Below are positions 1-6,130 of a stretch of 7,274 bases of DNA, in pieces. Source of the DNA: an uncultured Lachnoanaerobaculum sp. (GTDB lineage Bacteria > Bacillota > Clostridia > Lachnospirales > Lachnospiraceae); assembly GCA_938041725.1 (NCBI GenBank), contig CALISX010000357.1, forward strand, positions 1 through 7,274. The letters are read 5' to 3'. Position numbers and translations under genes: made by a program. Positions within the stretch are counted from its first letter, which is position 1; each line of letters opens with the position of its first letter. Below the pieces are notes generated by a model that saw nothing but the letters and a program-made list of their open reading frames with translations, was not told the DNA's origin and ran no database searches.

Positions 1-730
1 TGACGAGCATTTTAAGGTGGGTGAAGAGAGAGCAGATCTTCCTCCCTTCTTTTTGGCAATTGTGCCCATTCTTGCAGTGCTGATCATTAACTTTGTTTTG
101 TCCAGAATGGTACTGCCCCATGCAAATGCTGCCTATTTGGAAGAACAGTACAATACCACCCTGCAGTCTGTGATCGGAAACTGGTCTTTGATCATTGCTT
201 TGGTAATCGGTGTGGTACTGACCATTGTGTTAAATTACAGAAGGTTTGATTCTGTTGTTGCCACCATCACAGCCGGAACCAATGGCTCCTTTTTGGCTAT
301 TTTTAACACAGCCTCCGAAACCGGATATGGAAATGTAATTGCCGGCCTTACCGCCTTTGGGATTATCAGCTCCGGTATTGCAGGACTTTCCTCCAATCCA
401 TTGGTGGGAACCGCAGTATCCAGCTCGGTTTTGGCAGGTGTGACAGGCTCTGCCTCCGGCGGTCTTTCCATTGCCTTAACCACCATGGGAGAGCAGTTCT
501 TACAGATGGCCAAAGCCCAGGGAATCAACCCTCAGGTGCTGCACAGAGTGGCTTCGATTGCCTGCGGCGGTATGGATACATTGCCCCATAATGGTGCAGT
601 TATTACGCTGCTTGGCATCACCGGCATGAAGCATAAGGAGTCCTATATGGACATTGGTATGTGTACTGTGATTATTCCCCTTATTGCCGTGGCTGTGATT
701 ATTGTCTTCGCAGGATTTGGCGTAGTGTAA
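1..730 (+). CDS. GntP-family permease, 5'-truncated by window edge
   Basis: Integral membrane secondary transporter. GntP relatives are generally proton symporters for gluconate and other small hydroxy or carboxylic acids. The frame is open from base 2 with no start before it, so the GTG at 17 is an internal Val codon and the gene begins outside the window. 242 residues are visible, roughly the C-terminal half of a family that is normally about 430-470 residues. The sequence shows several hydrophobic helices (near the left edge, then a run containing WSLIIALVIGVVLTIVL, then Gly/Ser/Ala-rich helices, and a final helix ending FAGFGVV). It also carries the family-like stretch LHRVASIACGGMDTLPHNGA. 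It lies 105 bases upstream of crt, same strand, with a weak terminator-like hairpin between. Substrate is not readable; a hydroxy acid such as 3-hydroxybutyrate is only suggested by the neighbours. Family call is solid, substrate unknown. Confidence 0.85.
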   Translation, partial: DEHFKVGEERADLPPFFLAIVPILAVLIINFVLSRMVLPHANAAYLEEQYNTTLQSVIGNWSLIIALVIGVVLTIVLNYRRFDSVVATITAGTNGSFLAIFNTASETGYGNVIAGLTAFGIISSGIAGLSSNPLVGTAVSSSVLAGVTGSASGGLSIALTTMGEQFLQMAKAQGINPQVLHRVASIACGGMDTLPHNGAVITLLGITGMKHKESYMDIGMCTVIIPLIAVAVIIVFAGFGVV

Positions 731-736
731 AATATT

Positions 737-760
737 ACCAAAAATTATTTTGGGTATTTT
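737..760 (+). terminator. Weak terminator-like hairpin after the permease
   Basis: ACC-AAAA pairs with TTTT-GG(G)T, one bulged G, loop ATTA, followed by ATTTTATATA. It starts six bases after the permease stop codon. The stem is A/T-rich and short, so termination would be partial at best. The remaining AT-rich bases to 821 could hold the crt promoter (TATATT/TATTAT at 783-790), but I see no convincing -35 partner. Confidence 0.35.
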
Positions 761-821
761 ATATAGAGCAGATACGTGTTATTATATTATCAAAGTTTAT
801 CGCTTTCACATTTATAGGAAT

Positions 822-826
822 GGAGG
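822..826 (+). promoter_or_regulatory. crt ribosome binding site (decides the start)
   Basis: GGAGG lies directly against an ATG at 827 and nine bases before a second in-frame ATG at 836. Only the second has workable spacing, so translation is assigned to 836 and the three-residue extension is rejected. Confidence 0.8.
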
Positions 827-835
827 ATGTTTAGC

Positions 836-1612
836 ATGAGTTTCGTAAACTATGAACAAGATGGATTTGTAGGGATCATTACCATTAATAAGCCGGAGGC
901 TTTGAATGCATTGAATTCCGCTGTATTGGAGGATTTAAATGCCTGCCTTGACCAGGTGGACACGGCACAGGTAAGAGCCCTGATTCTCACGGGTGCTGGA
1001 GAAAAGTCCTTTGTAGCCGGCGCTGATATCGGCGAGATGAGCAAGTTAAGTCCTGCTGAGGGTGAGGCATTTGGAAAGAAGGGAAATGATATTTTCCGCA
1101 GACTTGAAACCTTCCCCGTTCCAGTGATTGCAGCCATCAATGGCTTTGCACTGGGAGGTGGCTGCGAGATTTCCATGAGCTGCGATATCCGTATCTGCTC
1201 TGACAATGCTCTGTTTGGACAGCCTGAGGTGGGACTTGGCATTACCCCCGGTTTTGGCGGAACCCAGAGGCTGGCCCGTATCATCGGAGTTGGCATGGCA
1301 AAGCAGCTGATTTATACTGCAAAGACCATCAAGGCTGATGAAGCATATCGTATCGGTCTGGTAAATGCCGTATATCCCCAGGCAGAGCTTTTACCCGCAG
1401 CCAAGAAGATGGCCAAGGCCATTGCTGCCAATGCTCCTATCGCTGTAAGAGCCTGCAAGAAGGCCATTAATGACGGTTTGCAGGTAGATATGGATGCTGC
1501 TCTGGTGATTGAGGAGAAGCTTTTTGGAAGCTGCTTCGCCACCCATGACCAGATTGAAGGCATGAGCGCCTTCCTGGAGAAGAGAAAAGAAAAGAACTTT
1601 ACAAACAACTAA
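836..1612 (+). CDS. crt: Enoyl-CoA hydratase (crotonase)
   Basis: Reversibly dehydrates (S)-3-hydroxybutyryl-CoA to crotonyl-CoA, the third step from acetyl-CoA to butyryl-CoA; cytoplasmic. The product is 258 residues, the usual length for short-chain crotonases. Visible landmarks: the first oxyanion-hole loop AGADI at 61-65, the second ALGGGCE at 105-111 carrying catalytic Glu111, and the second catalytic Glu131 in QPEVGLG. The GFGGTQRL stretch at 139-146 and the C-terminal helical region with AFLEKRKEKNF are also typical. Both catalytic glutamates are present, so hydratase activity is expected rather than one of the other crotonase-fold activities. It is followed after 84 bases by hbd, the preceding enzyme of the pathway. 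Lysine is mostly AAG here and in hbd, unlike the AAA-rich hydF/hydG, which fits high expression. Short-chain specificity is inferred from the hbd neighbour. Confidence 0.95.
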   Translation: MSFVNYEQDGFVGIITINKPEALNALNSAVLEDLNACLDQVDTAQVRALILTGAGEKSFVAGADIGEMSKLSPAEGEAFGKKGNDIFRRLETFPVPVIAAINGFALGGGCEISMSCDIRICSDNALFGQPEVGLGITPGFGGTQRLARIIGVGMAKQLIYTAKTIKADEAYRIGLVNAVYPQAELLPAAKKMAKAIAANAPIAVRACKKAINDGLQVDMDAALVIEEKLFGSCFATHDQIEGMSAFLEKRKEKNFTNN

Positions 1613-1644
1613 GAACCCCAAGACCAAGACAGATGTATTGTTTT

Positions 1645-1672
1645 CCCTGATTCGTCTCTTGGCGGATCAGGG
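1645..1672 (+). promoter_or_regulatory. Intercistronic hairpin between crt and hbd
   Basis: CCCTGATTCG pairs with CGGATCAGGG (ten pairs, one T-G wobble) around the loop TCTCTTGG. It is followed by CTGTTTATAAAAAAAGGAG. The downstream tract is not a real T run and merges into the hbd ribosome binding site, so this looks less like a full terminator than a partial attenuator or an mRNA-stabilising or processing element that protects the crt 3' end. Confidence 0.6.
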
Positions 1673-1696
1673 CTGTTTATAAAAAAAGGAGAGAAT

Positions 1697-2533
1697 ATGA
1701 AGGTTGGTATTATTGGCGCTGGAACAATGGGATCAGGAATTGCACAGGCTTTTGCCATGACAGATGGTTTTGAGGTAAGGCTTTGCGACATCAAGGAAGA
1801 GTTTGCACAGGCTGGATTTGCAAAGATCCAGAAGAATGTTAACTTCCTGGTAAGCAAGGAAAAGATTTCCAAGGAAAAGGGAGATGCCATCCTTGGAAAG
1901 ATCAAGGTAGGACTGAGCAGTATCTGCAGCGATGTGGATCTGGTGATTGAAGTTGCCCTGGAGAAGATGGAAGTTAAGAAGCAGATCTTTAAGGAGCTGG
2001 AGGGCATCGTTCCCAAGACTGCCATTTTTGCCTCCAACACCTCTTCCCTTTCCATTACCGAGATGAGCGAGGGACTGGACAGGCCAGTGGTAGGCATGCA
2101 CTTCTTTAATCCTGCAGACCGTATGAAGCTGGTGGAGGTTATCGGCGGAAAGAAGACTCCTGCTGATCTGATCGAAAAGATCAAGGATATCTCTGTACAG
2201 ATTGGAAAGACCCCGGTACAGGTAAATGAGGCTCCTGGATTTGTGGTAAACCGTATTCTGATTCCCATGATCAACGAGGCTATCGGTGTTTGGGCTGACG
2301 GCACAGCAGATGCTGAGGGCGTAGATACCGCTATGCAGCTGGGCGCTGCTCATCCCATGGGCCCCCTGCACCTGGGAGATCTGATCGGATTGGATATTGT
2401 TCTGGCCATCATGGAGGTTATCCATAAGGAAACCGGAGATGCCAAGTATGCTCCTCAGCCCAAGTTAAAGGAGCTGGTGGCAGCTGGGAAGCTGGGAAGA
2501 AAAACCGGCGAAGGCATTTTCGTATACAAATAA
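1697..2533 (+). CDS. hbd: 3-hydroxybutyryl-CoA dehydrogenase
   Basis: Reduces acetoacetyl-CoA to (S)-3-hydroxybutyryl-CoA with a nicotinamide cofactor in butyrate/butanol-type fermentation; cytoplasmic. 278 residues, the normal length of the bacterial single-function enzyme. The N-terminal Rossmann fold has GAGTMG at 7-12, and Asp31 at the end of strand 2 suggests NAD(H) preference. Catalytic residues aligned with animal HAD are Ser116 (SNTSS, 113-117), His135 (MHFFNP), Glu147 (KLVEV) and Asn185 (GFVVNR); all are present. The C-terminal dimerisation domain (about 186-278) ends GKLGRKTGEGIFVYK. Start ATG 1697 is preceded by AAAGGAG five bases away. It follows crt and is closed by a terminator at 2559. 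Thiolase, butyryl-CoA dehydrogenase and Etf genes, often linked elsewhere, are absent here. Confidence 0.96.
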   Translation: MKVGIIGAGTMGSGIAQAFAMTDGFEVRLCDIKEEFAQAGFAKIQKNVNFLVSKEKISKEKGDAILGKIKVGLSSICSDVDLVIEVALEKMEVKKQIFKELEGIVPKTAIFASNTSSLSITEMSEGLDRPVVGMHFFNPADRMKLVEVIGGKKTPADLIEKIKDISVQIGKTPVQVNEAPGFVVNRILIPMINEAIGVWADGTADAEGVDTAMQLGAAHPMGPLHLGDLIGLDIVLAIMEVIHKETGDAKYAPQPKLKELVAAGKLGRKTGEGIFVYK

Positions 2534-2558
2534 AAATCAGCTTTTTCCAAGGGTTTTC

Positions 2559-2597
2559 CCTCCCGGTGCCAAGGTGCCGGGGGGATTTTGTTTTTTT
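2559..2597 (+). terminator. Intrinsic terminator after hbd
   Basis: An eleven-pair stem (three wobbles): CCTCCCGGTGC at 2559-2569 pairs with GTGCCGGGGGG at 2574-2584 around loop CAAG. It is followed by ATTTTG and a run of seven T. It starts 25 bases after the hbd stop and separates the crt-hbd unit from hydF. Confidence 0.85.
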
Positions 2598-2628
2598 CTC
2601 CGTCCAAAGGATTTTTCCAGGAAAAATA

Positions 2629-2637
2629 TGCTACACT
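2629..2637 (+). promoter_or_regulatory. Candidate extended -10 promoter for hydF
   Basis: TGCTACACT fits the TGnTAnnnT extended -10 form and lies about 75 bases before the hydF start, just beyond the hbd terminator. No good -35 hexamer is seen 16-18 bases upstream. The predicted leader contains GCCGG (2659-2663) pairing with CCGGC (2676-2680), enclosing most of the palindrome GGTATACC (2663-2670). Confidence 0.45.
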
Positions 2638-2710
2638 GAAGCAGCAGCAAGCCCATAAGCCGGGTATACCAGCGGCCGGCATGGAAATTTATGGAATAAG
2701 AGGAACCTAT

Positions 2711-3901
2711 ATGCAAAGCACACCAAATTCCAATCGGATTCATATTGCACTTTTTGGAAGAACCAATACCGGCAAATCCTCTTTGCGCAATCGGATTACC
2801 GGCCAGGAGGTTTCTTTGGTATCCTCCCAGTCCGGAACCACCACAGATGCAGTAAAAAAGCCCATGGAGCTGCCGGGGCTGGGAGCCTGCTTGTGGATGG
2901 ATACGGCAGGTTTTTTGGATGGGAGTTCCCTGGGGAGGGAGCGGGAAGCCATCAGTGTTAAAATTCTGGAAAGTACGGATATTGCCCTTTTGCTATGCCG
3001 GGAGGGGGATTTTTCCTGGGAAAGGGAATGGGTGCAAAGATGTAAGAAAAAAAACATCCCGGTGATTGCCTTGGTGGCCCAGGCAGATCTGCTAAGGGAA
3101 GAGGAGCTGCAGGCTCTGACTGCAAAAATTCAGGAGGAGCTGGGACTGGAGGCCATTCCAGTGTCTGCAAAGGAGGAAGGGCTACTGGATCGGATTTTAC
3201 CGGCATTGCGGCAGGCAGGAAAGGCGGTGGAAAAGGAGCCCTCCATTTGCGGACATTTGGTAAAAAAAAGGGATCAGGTGCTTTTGGTGATGCCCCAAGA
3301 CATCCAGGCCCCCAAGGGAAGGTTGATTTTACCCCAGGTGCAGACCCTTCGGGATTTGCTGGATCTTGGCTGTCTTGTGCACTGCTGTACCTTTGACCAG
3401 TATGAGGCTGCTCTGGCAGGACTGAAAAATCCGCCGGATTTGATTATTACCGATTCCCAGGTTTTTCCCCAGGTATATCAAAGAAAACCAAGGGCAAGCC
3501 GGCTTACCTCTTTTTCCGTATTGTTTTCCAGGCTCAAGGGGGATGCGGAAATTTTTCGCCAGGGAGCCTTGGCCTTTGACCATTTAAAAGAGGGGGATCG
3601 GATTTTAATTGCCGAGGCCTGTGCCCATCAGGCCCTTCATGAGGACATTGGACGGGTAAAGCTTCCGGCTTTGATCCAAAAAACCATTCCTAAGAGGCTG
3701 GACATTTCCTTTTGTAATGGAAATGATTTCCCCGAGGATTTAAAAGACTATGCGTTAGTGATTCACTGCGGTGCCTGTATGTTTAACCGAAAACAGGTGC
3801 TGAGCCGCCTGCAGGCTTTGGGAGAAGCGGGGGTGCCGGTGACCAACTACGGCATTGCCATTGCCAAGCTGACGGGGATTTTGGAGAAGATTGACTTTTA
3901 A
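2711..3901 (+). CDS. hydF: [FeFe]-hydrogenase H-cluster maturation GTPase HydF
   Basis: Scaffold and GTPase on which the diiron subcluster of the H-cluster is assembled before transfer to apo-hydrogenase; it receives products of HydG and HydE. 396 residues, normal for HydF. N-terminal Era/TrmE-like GTPase domain (about 1-170): P-loop GRTNTGKS at 16-23, G2 SGTTTD at 41-46, G3 DTAG at 64-67, G5 SAK at 152-154. The G4 position reads AQAD (123-126) rather than NKxD. A middle dimerisation domain follows, then the cluster-binding domain with C304-x-H306 and H352-C353-x-x-C356, the HydF iron-sulfur signature (45 residues between the two His by my count). Start ATG 2711 has AAGAGGA six bases upstream; extending upstream to TTG 2588 would run translation out of the terminator and adds non-family residues. 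First gene of the hyd unit. Confidence 0.95.
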   Translation: MQSTPNSNRIHIALFGRTNTGKSSLRNRITGQEVSLVSSQSGTTTDAVKKPMELPGLGACLWMDTAGFLDGSSLGREREAISVKILESTDIALLLCREGDFSWEREWVQRCKKKNIPVIALVAQADLLREEELQALTAKIQEELGLEAIPVSAKEEGLLDRILPALRQAGKAVEKEPSICGHLVKKRDQVLLVMPQDIQAPKGRLILPQVQTLRDLLDLGCLVHCCTFDQYEAALAGLKNPPDLIITDSQVFPQVYQRKPRASRLTSFSVLFSRLKGDAEIFRQGALAFDHLKEGDRILIAEACAHQALHEDIGRVKLPALIQKTIPKRLDISFCNGNDFPEDLKDYALVIHCGACMFNRKQVLSRLQALGEAGVPVTNYGIAIAKLTGILEKIDF

Positions 3902-4158
3902 CAAAAGATGAATAAAAGGGACAGCATCCTGGAATGTCCATAAAAATATTCAGGGTATTTAGAATAATAACAATTATAGTTCTGACCTTAGGGTGGGAAG
4001 GATTCGCTTTTAGACGGATCTATTCTATTTCCAAAGGGGAAGATACAGATATGGAAGCTCCATCCTGGGGGTTAAGCTGTGTGCTTTGCCTGAAGGGGGT
4101 GTTTTTCTTGTGTTGCAGGGTTCACTCTGCACAGACGATCCCAGAAAGGAAGCAGACC
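3902..4158 (+). other. 257-base untranslated stretch between hydF and the TM1266 gene; possible structured leader
   Basis: No credible gene: one frame happens to be open into the TM1266 gene, but its Cys/Phe-rich translation resembles no family and lacks a ribosome binding site. No terminator follows hydF. The GGACA/TGTCC hairpin at 3919-3939 has no T run. Possible helices: GGATTCG/CGGATCT (4000-4021), ATGGA/TCCAT (4051-4063), and a three-way arrangement in which CTGGGG (4065-4070) pairs with TCCCAG (4139-4144), enclosing AAGC/GCTT (4074-4086) and TGT-GCAG/CTGCACA (4111-4133, one bulge). The closing helix abuts the AAAGGA ribosome binding site at 4145-4150. It matches no riboswitch class I know. 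A weak -10-like TATAGT lies at 3975-3980. Confidence 0.35.
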
Positions 4159-4428
4159 ATGGAAAATCGTATCGCCATTGTGGGAATTATTGTGGAGGAT
4201 ATGGGTCAGACAGCAGCATTAAACAACATTCTTCATGACTATGGAGGATATATCATTGGCCGGATGGGAATTCCCTACCGCAGCCGGGGGGTATCTTTAA
4301 TCAGTGTCATGATGGATGCACCCAGTGATGTGATCAGCGCCCTATCCGGCAAAGTGGGAAGACTTTCAGGAATCCGCGTCAGCACCACATTTGGAAAGAT
4401 AGGAAAGCCCAGGGAAACGGGGACATAA
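4159..4428 (+). CDS. TM1266-family putative [FeFe]-hydrogenase system regulator
   Basis: Small cytoplasmic protein (89 residues) of the family typified by Thermotoga maritima TM1266, which has an ACT/NikR-C-like ferredoxin fold and is found beside hydEFG genes; it is thought to be regulatory but its ligand and mechanism are not established. The sequence has the family opening IAIVGIIVED (5-14), a middle helix ending LHDYGGYIIGRMGIPY, and the conserved C-terminal ALSGKVGRLSGIRVST. No DNA-binding domain is present, so any control is probably by ligand sensing or protein contact. Start ATG 4159 is chosen because the family begins there and AAAGGA sits eight bases upstream. Placed between hydF and hydG, 79 bases before hydG. 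The short tail GKIGKPRETGT looks disordered. Confidence 0.9.
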   Translation: MENRIAIVGIIVEDMGQTAALNNILHDYGGYIIGRMGIPYRSRGVSLISVMMDAPSDVISALSGKVGRLSGIRVSTTFGKIGKPRETGT

Positions 4429-4507
4429 CAGCCCTTTCCTCCCCCGGGAAACAGCACAGCAGCGGTGCATCGCAGATGGCCGGAGTCGGCTAAGCAAGGA
4501 GGAAATT

Positions 4508-5926
4508 ATGTACAATGCCAGTTCATCCAAAGCAGAGGAATTTATTGACCAGGAAGAAATACTGGCCACTATGGCTTATGTTAAGGAGCATGCCCATGAT
4601 GAAGGGCTTTTGCGGAGCATTCTAAAGAAGGCGGGAGAAAGAAGGGGGATTGACCACCGGGAGGCGGCGCTTTTACTGGAAACGGAAAATGAGGAGATCA
4701 TAGAGGAAATTTTTGCTTTGGCAAAGGAGATTAAGGAGGATATTTATGGAAGGCGGATTGTACTGTTTGCTCCCCTGTATCTTTCCAACTACTGCGTCAA
4801 CAGCTGTGTATATTGTCCCTACCACAGCAAAAATACCCATATCAGCCGGAAAAAGCTTTCCCAGGAGGAAATTAAAAAAGAAGTAATTGCCCTCCAGGAT
4901 ATGGGACACAAAAGGCTGGCCTTGGAAACCGGGGAGGATCCTAAGAACTCCCCCATAGAATATGTTTTGGAAAGCATTGATACCATTTATCATATCAAGC
5001 ATAAAAACGGAGCCATCCGCAGGGTCAATGTAAATATTGCAGCGACCACGGTGGAAAACTATACTCGTTTGAAGGACGCCGGCATCGGCACCTATATTCT
5101 GTTCCAGGAAACCTATCATAGGGAAACCTATGAAAAGCTGCACCCTGCAGGCCCTAAGCATAATTATGCCTACCATACGGAGGCCATGGACAGAGCCATG
5201 GAGGGAGGCATTGACGATGTGGGTATTGGGGTTTTATTTGGTCTGTACCAGTACCGCTATGACTTTGTGGGACTTTTGATGCATGCAGAGCATTTGGAGG
5301 CCAGGTTTGGGGTAGGCCCTCATACCATCAGCATCCCCAGAATCCGTCCGGCGGATGATATTGATGTGAAGGAATTTCCCGATGCCATTGTGGACAGTTT
5401 GTTTAAGAAAATTGTGGCCATTATCCGCATTGCAGCCCCCTATACCGGTATCATCATTTCCACCCGGGAATCTCAAAAATCCAGGGAGGAGGTGCTGGAA
5501 ATCGGCGTATCTCAAATCAGCGGCGCTTCCTCCACCAGTGTGGGAGGCTATGTGGCTAAGGAGCGTCCAGAGGACAATTCCTCCCAGTTTGAGGTAAATG
5601 ACGGCAGAACCCTGGACGAGATCATGCACTGGCTCTTAGACAGAGGCTTTGTTCCCAGTTTTTGCACCGCCTGCTACCGGGCCGGACGCACCGGGGACCG
5701 GTTTATGCGCCTGGCAAAATCCGGGGCCATTAAAAATGTCTGCCAGCCCAATTCCCTTATGACCTTAAAGGAATATCTCTTAGACTATGCCTCTCCGGAT
5801 ACTCTGGCTTTGGGAGAGCAGGTGATTCAACATGAGATGGAGCGGATCAAAAATGACCGGGTGAAGAATCTGGCACAGCAGTATATTAACCAGCTGGAAT
5901 CAGGGCAAAGGGATTTCAGGTTTTAA
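4508..5926 (+). CDS. hydG: [FeFe]-hydrogenase H-cluster radical SAM maturase HydG
   Basis: Radical S-adenosylmethionine tyrosine lyase: cleaves tyrosine to p-cresol and dehydroglycine, which yields the CO and CN- ligands of the H-cluster as an iron-carbonyl-cyanide synthon. 472 residues, the standard HydG length. The N-terminal radical SAM cluster motif is C96-x3-C100-x2-C103 (NYCVNSCVYC). The TIM barrel carries ALETGEDP (138-145) and NVNIAATT (174-181). The C-terminal auxiliary cluster motif is C386-x2-C389-x22-C412, which separates HydG from ThiH-like and HydE proteins. All cluster cysteines are intact. Start ATG 4508 follows AAGGAGG with five bases of spacing; a small hairpin (TGGCCG-GAGT-CGGCTA, 4477-4492) precedes it. 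Last gene of the hyd unit, followed by a terminator. Confidence 0.97.
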   Translation: MYNASSSKAEEFIDQEEILATMAYVKEHAHDEGLLRSILKKAGERRGIDHREAALLLETENEEIIEEIFALAKEIKEDIYGRRIVLFAPLYLSNYCVNSCVYCPYHSKNTHISRKKLSQEEIKKEVIALQDMGHKRLALETGEDPKNSPIEYVLESIDTIYHIKHKNGAIRRVNVNIAATTVENYTRLKDAGIGTYILFQETYHRETYEKLHPAGPKHNYAYHTEAMDRAMEGGIDDVGIGVLFGLYQYRYDFVGLLMHAEHLEARFGVGPHTISIPRIRPADDIDVKEFPDAIVDSLFKKIVAIIRIAAPYTGIIISTRESQKSREEVLEIGVSQISGASSTSVGGYVAKERPEDNSSQFEVNDGRTLDEIMHWLLDRGFVPSFCTACYRAGRTGDRFMRLAKSGAIKNVCQPNSLMTLKEYLLDYASPDTLALGEQVIQHEMERIKNDRVKNLAQQYINQLESGQRDFRF

Positions 5927-5958
5927 AAGATGTTTTATATGCTGTGTATGGAACAGAG

Positions 5959-5981
5959 AGGGGGCAGAGGCCCCCTTTTTT
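5959..5981 (+). terminator. Intrinsic terminator after hydG
   Basis: Perfect seven-pair stem AGGGGGC / GCCCCCT with loop AGAG, running directly into six T. It lies 33 bases after the hydG stop and ends the hyd unit. No equally good terminator interrupts hydF to hydG, which supports a shared transcript. Confidence 0.93.
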
Positions 5982-6031
5982 GATGGAAAAACAAATTTTA
6001 TATATTTTTAAAGATATTCTTTTCATTTTAT

Positions 6032-6040
6032 TGCTATACT
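6032..6040 (+). promoter_or_regulatory. Extended -10 promoter for the response regulator gene
   Basis: TGCTATACT is a near-consensus extended -10 in a very AT-rich region just downstream of the hydG terminator. A -35 is weak: AAGATA at 6011-6016 with an 18-base spacer. Transcription would start near 6047, leaving a leader of about 85 bases. Confidence 0.65.
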
Positions 6041-6130
6041 ATAACAAATGTCAAAAATAGTTTAATTTTGGCCTTGGGATAAGGGAGTGAAGCGGACGGC
6101 TTGTTACAGGTATGGAACAGGGAGGTGGGC

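Noticed and set aside
1609..2425. Two long reverse-strand open frames lying over hbd
   Set aside because: They are antisense to an intact, clearly coding gene; their translations are low-complexity and have no recognisable motifs or upstream signals.
2588..2710. TTG start extending hydF by 41 codons
   Set aside because: It begins inside the T tract of the hbd terminator and ahead of the likely hydF promoter; the ATG at 2711 matches the family N-terminus and has a ribosome binding site.
4115..4130. GCAGGGTTCACTCTGC resembles a tRNA T-arm
   Set aside because: No acceptor, D or anticodon arm can be formed around it, so it is not a tRNA.
3934..4158. In-frame upstream extension of the TM1266 gene by 75 codons
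   Set aside because: The added residues resemble no known domain, are rich in Cys and Phe, have no ribosome binding site, and the family starts at the ATG at 4159, which has AAAGGA well placed.
4673..5176. Reverse-strand open frame over hydG
   Set aside because: Antisense to hydG codons, no recognisable domain or ribosome binding site.
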